Position numbers and translations under genes: made by a program
DNA from: Candidatus Bathyarchaeota archaeon
Lineage (GTDB): Archaea; Thermoproteota; Bathyarchaeia; Bathyarchaeales; Bathyarchaeaceae
DNA: 8,021 nucleotides
NCBI GenBank assembly: GCA_029883255.1
Contig: JAOUJL010000059.1
Location: 1-8,021, forward strand
Direction: 5' to 3'
Shown here: positions 1 to 5,549 of the stretch, in pieces
Layout of the letters: the number at the start of each line of letters is the position of its first letter
Numbering within the stretch: the first letter of the stretch is position 1
The notes under the pieces: model-generated
What the model was told of the DNA's origin: nothing
Databases searched by the model: none
The model's input: the letters and a program-made list of their open reading frames with translations, nothing else

Positions 1-45
1 GGCACGTATGAGACAAAACTCAAAGACTCAACAGGAGGCGCGATA
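1..45 (+). repeat. Inter-gene repeat C, copy 1
   Basis: Bases 1-45 match 1601-1645 with two mismatches (positions 25 and 39 of the block) and encode the cohesin C-terminal strand GTYETKLK followed by DSTGGAI in this copy. The left limit is cut by the window edge. A more diverged version lies near 2935-2970 in the third cohesin gene. Confidence 0.85.
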
Positions 46-1038
46 TCCTTCACTGCCGCAGATGGCCACTACGAATACGCGGCACCCGGGGTTCCTCCCC
101 CTCCGGGAGGAACGCAACTGTACGTTGACCCTCCGGAAATAGTCGACCCAACGCTTTTACCCCCCGCAACCGTCAGGATCAATGTAACCATAAATAATGT
201 CACAAACCTCTACGGCTACGAATTCTACCTGAACTACGACACCAACATGCTAACATGCATAAGCCTAACAATAAATTCAGTTCTAGGCGAAACCCACTTC
301 ACACCCAAAATTTCGATGGACGACGAAACAGGGACGATATACGTCAAAGTGTCATACTACGAGCCAGCTGAACCCATCACCACGTACACGCCATTAGCAT
401 TAGTTACACTGATTTTCAGAGTAGACTCACTAGGCTCAAGCGTCCTAGACCTCAACAACACCAAACTCACCGACCCTTCAGCGCAACCAATCGACCATGA
501 AGCAAAAGACGGCTTTATCGGGACCCTTATCCAAGACTTGGCAGTCCTAAATGTCACCCTATCCGAAAACATAGTCTACCAAGGATGGCCTGTAAACATC
601 ACAGTCACAGCCAAAAATGAAGGAGATGTCAACGAAACCTTCAGCATAAATGTCTGCTATGATAGTACTCTGATAGAAAACCAAACCGTAGCAAACTTAG
701 CTCCAGACCAAGAAGCAACTCTAACCTTCACCTGGTACACCACAACAGTCGAACCATACGTGAACCACACGATAAAAGCCGAAATCCCGGCAGCTCCATA
801 CGAAATAGACACCACCGACAACGCTTTGGCTGACGGGATTTTAATGGTGAAACTGATGGGCGACATAAACGGCGACCAATTGGTTGACATTGATGACTTG
901 ATCATTGTCGCACAAGCCTTCGGATCTCATGAGGGGCATCCAAGATGGAATCCAGAAGCAGACCTCAGTAGAGACGGAGTGATCGATATCGACGATGTAG
1001 TCTTGGCTGCGATGAACTTCGGGAAACACTATCCATAA
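1..1038 (+). CDS. Cohesin-CARDB-dockerin surface protein, 5' partial
   Basis: The frame is open from the first base; the methionine at 247 lies inside a domain, so the gene starts upstream of the window. Counting from base 1: residues 1-28 are the end of a cohesin-like domain (GTYETKLKDS, as in both downstream genes); 29-37 a Pro/Gly linker; about 38-177 a second cohesin-like beta domain (LYVDPPEIV, GYEFYLNYD); about 179-285 a CARDB-type domain (PVNITVTAKNEGD, LAPDQEATLTFTW); 288-342 a type I dockerin with two calcium-loop repeats, D288-I-N-G-D-Q...D299 and D321-L-S-R-D-G...D332, separated by the archaeal HPRWNP spacer. No C-terminal membrane segment follows, so it is probably secreted and held non-covalently by the dockerin. 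Several N-glycosylation sequons are visible. Whether this dockerin binds the cohesins next door is inference. It ends with TAA, 94 bases before the next gene. Confidence 0.9.
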   Translation, partial: GTYETKLKDSTGGAISFTAADGHYEYAAPGVPPPPGGTQLYVDPPEIVDPTLLPPATVRINVTINNVTNLYGYEFYLNYDTNMLTCISLTINSVLGETHFTPKISMDDETGTIYVKVSYYEPAEPITTYTPLALVTLIFRVDSLGSSVLDLNNTKLTDPSAQPIDHEAKDGFIGTLIQDLAVLNVTLSENIVYQGWPVNITVTAKNEGDVNETFSINVCYDSTLIENQTVANLAPDQEATLTFTWYTTTVEPYVNHTIKAEIPAAPYEIDTTDNALADGILMVKLMGDINGDQLVDIDDLIIVAQAFGSHEGHPRWNPEADLSRDGVIDIDDVVLAAMNFGKHYP

Positions 1039-1058
1039 ACTTCCAAAACCCCCAATAC

Positions 1059-1063
1059 TTTTT
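1059..1063 (+). terminator. Possible T-run terminator after the dockerin gene
   Basis: A run of five T lies 21 bases after the TAA stop of the dockerin gene. Archaeal transcription often ends at short T-runs without a hairpin. The run is short, so this is weak evidence. Confidence 0.25.
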
Positions 1064-1071
1064 ACGTATAC

Positions 1072-1085
1072 AAAAACTTTAAAAC
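1072..1085 (+). promoter_or_regulatory. BRE/TATA promoter of the PEF-tailed cohesin gene
   Basis: AAAAAC followed by TTTAAAAC fits an archaeal BRE plus TATA box. Expected initiation about 25 bases downstream (near 1108) leaves a leader of about 25 bases that contains the ribosome site at 1121-1126. Similar AAA(G/C)TTTAAA boxes precede the genes at 2163 and 6068. Confidence 0.6.
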
Positions 1086-1120
1086 GCCGTTGCGAGCAAA
1101 TACTAGCCGTAACCAAACAT

Positions 1121-1126
1121 GGGTGA
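1121..1126 (+). promoter_or_regulatory. Ribosome binding site selecting a TTG start
   Basis: GGGTGA matches the archaeal anti-Shine-Dalgarno and ends six bases before TTG at 1133. The nearby ATG at 1119 is in another frame and overlaps the site itself, so TTG at 1133 is the supported start. Confidence 0.7.
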
Positions 1127-1132
1127 AAAACC

Positions 1133-1792
1133 TTGCGAAAAAGAACGATATTGTTGATAGTAAGCCTAGTTCTAATACTGAGCATTTGGATTACACCAGC
1201 ACTAGCAGAGACCGTCTATTTAGATCCTTCAGAAAACTCATTTGATGTCGGTGAAGTTTCTGTTGGTCATCGTTTCAATGTTACTGCTTGGGTTTCCAAC
1301 GTCGCTGACCTTATGGGCTTCCAGGTCGCATTGTACTACAACGCTTCTGTGATCAACATGACTAGCGCCTCGTTGGCTTCGGACTATGTTTTTGCCGGGC
1401 AAGCTGGAATACCACTGGGTCCACTGATTAATTACACTGACTCTTGGGGATACGGCTTTGTTGGATTTAGCGGCCTTGGAGGAATGACCACCCCCTTCAC
1501 TGGCACTGGAAAGCTGGCTGTCTTCGAATTCGAAATCACCACGGTTCCAGAGGTTGGCAACCTAACCAGTCCCCTAATCATTTCATATAAAGTCACGGGA
1601 GGCACGTATGAGACAAAACTCAAAAACTCAACAGGAGGAGCGATAATCTTCACGGGCACAGACGGTAGCTATATCATAATACCAGAATTTCTCAGCTTTC
1701 TGATACTTCCGATGTTTTCAGTTCTAACCCTAGTCGCTGTGATTCTAGCAAAGAAACCACGTCGAAAACGAGGATTCGAGCATACTGTTTGA
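1133..1792 (+). CDS. Secreted cohesin-domain protein with PEF-type archaeosortase tail
   Basis: A 219-residue protein starting at TTG. Residues 1-25 form a signal peptide (MRKRT, hydrophobic core, likely cleavage after ALA25). Residues 27-182 are one cohesin-like domain (VGHRFNVTAWVSNV, GFQVALYYN, GTGKLAVFEFEI). The tail is tripartite: IPEF at 183-186, a hydrophobic segment 187-206 and a basic end KKPRRKR at 207-213, the layout of PEF-CTERM archaeosortase substrates. The residue after PEF is L where the Methanosarcina-type consensus often has P, so the exact subclass is uncertain. At least six NxS/T sequons (N49, N70, N75, N100, N143, N165) suggest glycosylation outside the cell. Expected role: display of a cohesin on the surface after processing by an archaeosortase such as the one at 4348-5514 (inference). 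The 1250-1375 block is nearly identical to DNA in the next gene. Stop is TGA. Confidence 0.88.
   Translation: MRKRTILLIVSLVLILSIWITPALAETVYLDPSENSFDVGEVSVGHRFNVTAWVSNVADLMGFQVALYYNASVINMTSASLASDYVFAGQAGIPLGPLINYTDSWGYGFVGFSGLGGMTTPFTGTGKLAVFEFEITTVPEVGNLTSPLIISYKVTGGTYETKLKNSTGGAIIFTGTDGSYIIIPEFLSFLILPMFSVLTLVAVILAKKPRRKRGFEHTV
1250..1375 (+). repeat. Inter-gene repeat A, copy 1 (126 bp)
   Basis: This 126-base segment matches 2586-2711 with one silent difference (TTC versus TTT for Phe48). It encodes the first strands of the cohesin, from GEVSVGHRF to MTSASL. The match stops abruptly at the 5' end, where flanking DNA is clearly diverged, so the identity is not simply functional constraint. 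Confidence 0.95.
1493..1538 (+). repeat. Inter-gene repeat B, copy 1 (46 bp)
   Basis: Identical over 46 bases to 2823-2868; encodes PFTGTGKLAVFEFEI near the end of the cohesin domain. Confidence 0.95.
1601..1645 (+). repeat. Inter-gene repeat C, copy 2
   Basis: 43 of 45 bases match 1-45 at the start of the window, linking this gene to the upstream dockerin gene. Encodes the last strand of the cohesin (GTYETKLKNSTGGAI). Confidence 0.9.
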
Positions 1793-2110
1793 TACAACAA
1801 TACTCGTCCCCTTCTTTTTTATCTAAATTGTCCTAGAAAATAGTTGAAAGTACGTCGCGATGGCTTTTTGAAAAATTGCCGCTGATTTCTTTCTCCAAGT
1901 CTAGCACGTATCAATCTTTGCTTTGCTTCTGTGACAGCGTGCCTCTTTAACTCCAGAGTGTAACTGTTCGAATCTTTGTCAGCAACCCTTTGATGCATAG
2001 TCGGGAAATAGGAAATAAGACAGCAATGCAACTTATACCTAGGAACTCGGTTTCGAAAGGCAAAGAAACGTGATTTCAGCTCAAATAGTCCTTTAAACAT
2101 GCCGAGGAGT
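1793..2110. other. Intergenic region between two cohesin genes
   Basis: About 320 bases hold the T-run near 1815 and no gene that I can support. The minus strand is open from 2100 to 1819 (93 codons from an ATG at 2100; basic, with stretches such as LELKRHAVTEAKQ). It has no ribosome site and no recognisable domain. It is left uncalled. The length is much greater than the 94-base gap before it. Confidence 0.4.
1815..1820 (+). terminator. T-run terminator after the PEF-tailed gene
   Basis: Six T follow a pyrimidine-rich stretch 23 bases after the TGA stop, consistent with archaeal T-run termination; no stable hairpin is evident. Confidence 0.4.
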
Positions 2111-2124
2111 AAAAAGTTTAAATA
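2111..2124 (+). promoter_or_regulatory. BRE/TATA promoter of the N-anchored cohesin gene
   Basis: AAAAAG plus TTTAAATA is a close match to archaeal BRE/TATA. Expected initiation is near 2147, downstream of the in-frame TTG at 2127. That excludes the longer reading and supports the ATG at 2163. Confidence 0.7.
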
Positions 2125-2150
2125 CGTTGTACAGTTCTTTAGAAATACCA

Positions 2151-2155
2151 GAGGG
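2151..2155 (+). promoter_or_regulatory. Ribosome binding site fixing the ATG at 2163
   Basis: GAGGG ends seven bases before ATG 2163. Together with the TATA position it decides against the upstream TTG at 2127. Confidence 0.6.
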
Positions 2156-2162
2156 TTTCCAA

Positions 2163-3026
2163 ATGGAGAGAAGGACGCTCTATGCAATCATAATAGTAAT
2201 AATAGTGATTGGTGCTATTGCAGCTTTTCTTTACACTTCGCCTGGAAAAGAACCAGGGCCACCGCCGCCGCCACCGCCACCGATCACACTGGCCAACATC
2301 ACGGGAACCATCACGGCTGAGGATACAGGGCTTCCAATAGAAGGGGCGAAAGTGACACTTGTAGGTGCAGCGATGTCTTACACTACAGCTTCTGATGGAG
2401 TTTATTCGTTCAGCAAAGAATTCATTGACCCCATAAATTACACCCTAACGACAGAGAAGAAAGGCTATGAGACAAAAACTTTGAAAGTGTTTGCAATCGA
2501 GGCAAAACAGTATACCCTTAACTTCGTATTGAAACTATCAGGAACAAGTATTTATCTGGAACCATCAGAAATTGTACTGAATACGGGTGAAGTTTCTGTT
2601 GGTCATCGTTTTAATGTTACTGCTTGGGTTTCCAACGTCGCTGACCTTATGGGCTTCCAGGTCGCATTGTACTACAACGCTTCTGTGATCAACATGACTA
2701 GCGCCTCGTTGCATGCAGACCACGTTCTAGCCGGGCAACTTGGAATACCTCTAAAACGTTACGAATACTTTGAACCTTGGGGAGTCGGTTTCATCGGATT
2801 TGGCGCCTTTTACGGAGCAACACCCTTCACTGGCACTGGAAAGCTGGCTGTCTTCGAATTCGAAATCATCGCAGCCCCACCTGGGGGAGGCAGCCTGACC
2901 AGCGACCTAATAATCTCATACAAGCCTGGAGAAGGCGTGTATGAGACAAAACTAAAAGACTCAGCAGGAGTTCCAATGGCCTTCACTGGAACAGACGGCT
3001 CCTACGAATATGAGAGCGTCGCATAG
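2163..3026 (+). CDS. Membrane-anchored carboxypeptidase-regulatory-like/cohesin protein
   Basis: 287 residues from ATG 2163. MERR then a hydrophobic segment at about 7-25 with no clear cleavage site suggests an uncleaved N-terminal anchor with the rest outside. Residues 32-40 are Gly followed by eight prolines, a spacer off the membrane. About 42-125 is a carboxypeptidase-regulatory-like beta sandwich (ITGTITAEDTGLPIEGAKV, SDGVYSF, GYETKTLKV). About 129-283 is a cohesin-like domain, closely related to the previous gene (GEVSVGHRFNVTAWVSNV, GTGKLAVFEFEI) but with a different middle and GGG insertion near 241. There is no PEF tail or C-terminal anchor. The role is probably to present a cohesin from the membrane; the ligand is unknown. 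Two internal DNA blocks are shared with the 1133 gene. Transcribed from its own promoter; stop TAG. Confidence 0.88.
   Translation: MERRTLYAIIIVIIVIGAIAAFLYTSPGKEPGPPPPPPPPITLANITGTITAEDTGLPIEGAKVTLVGAAMSYTTASDGVYSFSKEFIDPINYTLTTEKKGYETKTLKVFAIEAKQYTLNFVLKLSGTSIYLEPSEIVLNTGEVSVGHRFNVTAWVSNVADLMGFQVALYYNASVINMTSASLHADHVLAGQLGIPLKRYEYFEPWGVGFIGFGAFYGATPFTGTGKLAVFEFEIIAAPPGGGSLTSDLIISYKPGEGVYETKLKDSAGVPMAFTGTDGSYEYESVA
2586..2711 (+). repeat. Inter-gene repeat A, copy 2 (126 bp)
   Basis: 125 of 126 bases match 1250-1375. Flanking DNA upstream encodes the same domain but is strongly diverged, so the boundary is sharp. Confidence 0.95.
2823..2868 (+). repeat. Inter-gene repeat B, copy 2 (46 bp)
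   Basis: Identical to 1493-1538. It lies 111 bases beyond repeat A in this gene versus 117 in the other, so the two blocks are separated by a diverged segment of slightly different length. Confidence 0.95.
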
Positions 3027-3076
3027 TCCAGCAGTTCTTTGTACCATCAATGCCCGCGCTGTTCTACGGTCCCACC

Positions 3077-3081
3077 TTTTT
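3077..3081 (+). terminator. Possible T-run terminator after the N-anchored cohesin gene
   Basis: Five T, 50 bases after the TAG stop and following a short pyrimidine-rich stretch. Weak but positioned as expected between this gene and the convergent minus-strand ORF. Confidence 0.25.
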
Positions 3082-3120
3082 CTAAATAGTATTAATGTAA
3101 AGATGTGTTCGGAGACAATA

Positions 3121-3177
3121 AGTGCGCGCCCAAGCATGCGCATGATATGATGTTGCGCTCGCATTTTCGTGCGCACT
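3121..3177. repeat. Inverted repeat AGTGCGC/GCGCACT
   Basis: AGTGCGC at 3121-3127 pairs perfectly with GCGCACT at 3171-3177 across a 43-base loop rich in GCATGC/ATGCGCAT half-palindromes. It sits in the gap between convergent genes and touches the TAG stop (3176-3178) of the minus-strand ORF. A role in 3' end formation is possible but unproven. Confidence 0.35.
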
Positions 3178-3448
3178 ATTTCCGCTTACTTGATTCTTCA
3201 AGAAGTTTCTTGTTAATTAAGTATCCCGCTATTGCACCTAAGGGGTTGACTGAGAAAAAGAACACGAAACCGTATGACGGGGCACTCTCATGAGGAATAG
3301 ACGCCATTCTCAATCCGCAGAGATAAATGTCGTAAGGCCACACATAAGAAGGTGAAAGACTAATTTCAACAGCTGACACAAAAGGGTAAGAAAGCAACCA
3401 TAATGGGTATAGGAAAATTAACAAAATCCACGTGTAAGCAAGAAACAT
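3176..3448 (-). CDS. Small hydrophobic membrane protein, possibly the remnant of a longer gene
   Basis: A 90-residue product from ATG at 3448, family not recognised. Two hydrophobic stretches are visible: about 2-24 (TWILLIFLYPLWLL) and about 57-78 (SYGFVFFFSVNPLGAIAGYL), followed by a basic tail KKLLEESSKRK. Between them is an aromatic/proline-rich loop (SPSYVWPYD). No ribosome site precedes the ATG. The frame remains strikingly protein-like upstream: 12 further codons read LLFSYFWRLFFP, then a TGA at 3485-3487, then another 21 codons back to an ATG at 3550 (including SYRLARYDRKPMRY). The intact gene may therefore have begun at 3550, with the TGA as a nonsense mutation, which would make this a pseudogene. 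Convergent with the cohesin gene ending at 3026. Confidence 0.4.
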   Translation of the reverse strand: MFLAYTWILLIFLYPLWLLSYPFVSAVEISLSPSYVWPYDIYLCGLRMASIPHESAPSYGFVFFFSVNPLGAIAGYLINKKLLEESSKRK

Positions 3449-3593
3449 GGGAAAAAAGAGACGCCAAAAATATGAAAAAAGCAGTCAATAACGCATTGGT
3501 TTTCTGTCATAGCGAGCCAACCGATATGACACAAATATTGAAACAAGCATGTATCTTCAATAACTTGGTGGAATAAAAAGGAACATAAGTTTT

Positions 3594-3716
3594 GTGATCA
3601 AGCATTGGTTCTTACGCGCACGCATTTGGGCAAAAACTGTGAGATCGAGAAAAAGATTCTTGTTGTCTGTCGTACCAGTTGTGACGATAGGCTCGGCAAG
3701 TTCAAAGTTTGCCTAG
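3594..3716 (+). CDS. Doubtful 40-residue basic/hydrophobic small ORF
   Basis: Starts with GTG, ends with TAG. It reads as a basic N-terminus, then SRKRFLLSVVPVVTIGSA. The SRKRFLL stretch is reminiscent of a twin-arginine-type signal with Lys in the second place, but nothing follows that could be a mature protein. No ribosome site. It lies antisense to a frame that is also open, so it may be a shadow. Very low confidence. Confidence 0.12.
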   Translation: MIKHWFLRARIWAKTVRSRKRFLLSVVPVVTIGSASSKFA

Positions 3717-3740
3717 GTTAAGAAGGAGAGAGTAAAGCTT

Positions 3741-3818
3741 GTGTGGATACTGAAGAAAGTGTGGAATATTAATGGAAAGATAAAATCTAAACTATTGTTA
3801 AAAAAGAAGTGGAACTGA
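3741..3818 (+). CDS. Doubtful 25-residue cationic small ORF
   Basis: GTG start with GGAG at 3725-3728, 12 bases upstream, a rather long spacing. The product (MWILKKVWN... ending KKKWN) is rich in Lys, Trp and Leu, as seen in membrane-active peptides. No homology is recognised and no promoter is evident. The frame is the same as that of the 3594 ORF, with one TAG between them. Confidence 0.15.
   Translation: MWILKKVWNINGKIKSKLLLKKKWN
3800..3805 (-). terminator. Possible T-run terminator of the SCP2 gene
   Basis: Six T on the minus strand about 60 bases after the stop of the SCP2-domain gene. Position fits a T-run terminator; no hairpin is evident. Confidence 0.3.
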
Positions 3819-3866
3819 GCGTAGGATGATGAAACCGTGAATAATGCTCAGATGTTCTTTGCTATT

Positions 3867-4208
3867 CTATCCCTTAGCAAGTGCGGTGCCTATTCGCCCA
3901 AACTTCATGGCATCACTCATAGAGCCCTCAATTGTGTATTGTTTAGCAAAGTACGCTCTAGTCTGATCGAGTTCTCGAGTCAACATCTTGTAAAAGACTT
4001 CTTCTGAGCCTTTCAACTTTACGTGGGGCGATGCGTGCACTCCCAAATTGAACGAAATTGTGCCTCCTTTGGTTTCGATGTAGAAGTCGTCGTCTCCATC
4101 TACAATGAATTGAACCACTCTGTCCCATCCACTTATTAGTCCCTTCACTTCCGCATTCTTACTGGCCTGCTCAACGAATTGTTTGTAGCCATCCACTACT
4201 CTACCCAT
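3867..4208 (-). CDS. SCP2 sterol-binding-domain-like protein
   Basis: A 113-residue cytosolic protein covering a single SCP2-like domain. The ATG at 4208 is chosen because GGTGA lies seven bases upstream; in-frame TTG (4229) and GTG (4226) would add seven residues and place the ribosome site inside the gene. Visible family features: a beta-sheet half (RVVQFIVDGDDDFYIETKGG, TISFNLGVHASPHVKLKGS) and a C-terminal half ending in YTIEGSMSDAMKFGRIGTAL, the usual closing helix of SCP2 domains. These domains bind lipids or acyl chains in a hydrophobic pocket; the ligand here cannot be read from sequence. No signal peptide or membrane segment. It is transcribed alone from a TATA box at 4259-4266, in the same direction as the archaeosortase gene upstream but with its own promoter. 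Stop TAG. Confidence 0.8.
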   Translation of the reverse strand: MGRVVDGYKQFVEQASKNAEVKGLISGWDRVVQFIVDGDDDFYIETKGGTISFNLGVHASPHVKLKGSEEVFYKMLTRELDQTRAYFAKQYTIEGSMSDAMKFGRIGTALAKG

Positions 4209-4258
4209 TTTCTCATCACCTTCCACCAAATTCTAGAACAAAACAATCGTCGCATCCA

Positions 4259-4270
4259 CATTTAAGTTTT
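4259..4270 (-). promoter_or_regulatory. BRE/TATA promoter of the SCP2 gene
   Basis: Read on the minus strand, AAAACTTAAATG gives a TATA-like CTTAAATG with an A-rich BRE. Expected start near 4237 leaves a leader of about 29 bases to ATG 4208, with GGTGA in between. Confidence 0.55.
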
Positions 4271-4347
4271 GTCGTATTTTTTTCAAAGCCACTACACGTA
4301 GACTCGCGCGCGGAGTTAGGCAGGCTTGTGGGAACGATTGTGCTTAT

Positions 4348-5514
4348 TCATTGTTGACATATTAGATGATGGGCTTGAAAACAGCTTTCAATTTCTTCGT
4401 CATTTCTTGGAGCAACGTGTTTTGCATGATCGCCACCTTTATTCCTTCGGAACCATCGTGTTTCTTCAAGCCTTTTTTCCCTTTCCAACTGATCTGCGCC
4501 ATTAATCCTAAGCACTTTTAACCTTTTTCGGAATGCTTGTGTGAGTCTACTGATTTTGCCTGATTGAATGGCAATTATGATTATGAAGTATAGGAGCATC
4601 CAGGCGATGAAGTATAATTCTCCATAAGAGTTGTGAAAGACTATGCCAGTTTCTGATCCGTAACTTATAGAGATTGTGAAGTAAGAGGCTATTCTAAGAA
4701 TGTTGGTTAAGTATGTTCCAGCGGCTCCGATCAAGAAGAAAATTATCTTTCTTTCTTTTTGCATCGTTGTTTTCTTGAAGAAGACTAGTGTGATTAGAGT
4801 GAAAAGTAGTAAGCTGTGGACACCAGCACAGGGCCATGCTACGGTTGCTCTTATCGTTTCTCCTCCTGTACTCACGGTCATTAGGGGAAGAGTTCCATAT
4901 TCTGGGGAGGAGACTGGATATGTCAATGTGGCGTTATAGCCAAGAAGATCGAGTAGCGCTGTTGCGCATGCTGATGTGGGAACTGCCAATAATTGCATTG
5001 GTTTAAACGTACCGTATGGCCAAATTGTGTCCACTAGATAAATAACGCCTATCCCTGCGAGAAGAGACAGCGAGATAGAGAAAGTTTTGAGCCCAGCAAC
5101 CCCATATGCCAACCATGTTGCGAATATGAAAAACGATACGAGTATGAGATACTCGAATGATAATGGCCAAGACTCGTTTATGAAGTCTGGTCTGATTTGT
5201 ACGGCTTGACCGAGATTAAGAATCATCTGGTTTAAACCGAGAAAGTTAACACTTAAAATGTAAACTGAAGGAACAGCCGCAAAAATACAAGCTAGGAGGA
5301 CGCGAAATCGGTTCTGAGATGTAGGCTGTTTTTCAACGATAACCTCCCAATCCAATATAGACTCTAATAAGAGTAACCATATGAAGAACAGGTAGAACAT
5401 CCTCCCCTTCCACGTCAAGTCGAACATAAATTTTTCGTTAAATGAACCAAAGGCTTCGATGTTGAAAAAGTCAAGTAACAAAATTAAAAGGATAGGTATA
5501 AAAAAGAAAGACAT
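4348..5514 (-). CDS. Exosortase/archaeosortase-family transpeptidase
   Basis: 388 residues, polytopic membrane protein with about eight hydrophobic segments (for example 2-16, 38-52, 73-93, 119-140, 144-162, 232-246, 256-280, 300-317). The family triad is visible in order: Cys229 in AWPCAGVHSLL, Arg274 in TNILRIASYF, His294 in FHNSYGELYFIAW. This matches the exosortase/archaeosortase core, which cleaves C-terminal tripartite sorting signals in the membrane and transfers the protein to a surface acceptor. The PEF-tailed protein at 1133-1792 is the only evident substrate in the window; pairing is inference. After the last membrane segment there is an unusual charged extension of about 70 residues (319-388: RKRLK, EREKRLEETRWFRR, then acidic DEE). 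ATG 5514 is the first usable start; a TATA-like box 28 bases upstream suggests a leaderless mRNA. Stop TGA. Confidence 0.88.
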   Translation of the reverse strand: MSFFFIPILLILLLDFFNIEAFGSFNEKFMFDLTWKGRMFYLFFIWLLLLESILDWEVIVEKQPTSQNRFRVLLACIFAAVPSVYILSVNFLGLNQMILNLGQAVQIRPDFINESWPLSFEYLILVSFFIFATWLAYGVAGLKTFSISLSLLAGIGVIYLVDTIWPYGTFKPMQLLAVPTSACATALLDLLGYNATLTYPVSSPEYGTLPLMTVSTGGETIRATVAWPCAGVHSLLLFTLITLVFFKKTTMQKERKIIFFLIGAAGTYLTNILRIASYFTISISYGSETGIVFHNSYGELYFIAWMLLYFIIIIAIQSGKISRLTQAFRKRLKVLRINGADQLEREKRLEETRWFRRNKGGDHAKHVAPRNDEEIESCFQAHHLICQQ

Positions 5515-5535
5515 TAGAAGAAAATGTACACGTCC

Positions 5536-5549
5536 CCTTTTTATTTCAG
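5536..5549 (-). promoter_or_regulatory. TATA-like promoter of the archaeosortase gene, probably leaderless
   Basis: On the minus strand, CTGAAATAAAAAGG carries an A/T-rich TATA-like core (AAATAAAAA, 5538-5546) centred about 28 bases before ATG 5514. That spacing puts initiation at or next to the start codon. No ribosome site precedes the ATG, which agrees with a leaderless transcript. Confidence 0.45.

Larger units (their letters stand above)
3449..3866. other. Gene-poor stretch with weak small ORFs
   Basis: No confident gene. The minus strand holds the possible upstream part of the 3176-3448 ORF, in frame back to 3712 but broken by TGA at 3485-3487 and 3557-3559. The plus strand has two tiny ORFs in one frame, 3594-3716 and 3741-3818, described separately. 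A T-run on the minus strand at 3800-3805 may end the SCP2 transcript. Confidence 0.4.

Noticed and set aside
247..1038. Starting the dockerin protein at ATG 247
   Set aside because: The frame is open from base 1 and the upstream residues form a cohesin end, a linker and the first strands of the next domain. The real start lies outside the window.
1960..1980. GTTCGAATC, a tRNA T-loop-like sequence
   Set aside because: The flanks do not pair as a T-stem and no acceptor or anticodon arms can be built around it.
1819..2187. Minus-strand open frame of 122 codons (93 from an ATG at 2100) between two cohesin genes
   Set aside because: It overlaps the promoter and start of the 2163 gene in its longer form, has no ribosome site and no recognisable motif. 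It is plausible only as chance or old debris.
3105..3293. Plus-strand open frame of 62 codons
   Set aside because: No ribosome site, mixed composition, and largely antisense to the more membrane-like minus-strand ORF at 3176-3448.
3485..3559. TGA recoded as Trp or selenocysteine in the 3176-3550 frame
   Set aside because: TGA terminates the PEF-tailed and archaeosortase genes sensibly, and no selenocysteine element was recognised. Nonsense mutation or sequencing error is simpler.
3594..3818. Read-through of the TAG at 3714-3716 (for example as pyrrolysine) to join the two small ORFs
   Set aside because: TAG is the normal stop of the genes at 2163, 3867 and 6068 in this window, so TAG recoding is unsupported.
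4301..4315. ACTC-GCGCGCG-GAGT mini-palindrome downstream of the archaeosortase gene
   Set aside because: Only four paired bases and no T-run on the minus strand, so not supportable as a terminator.
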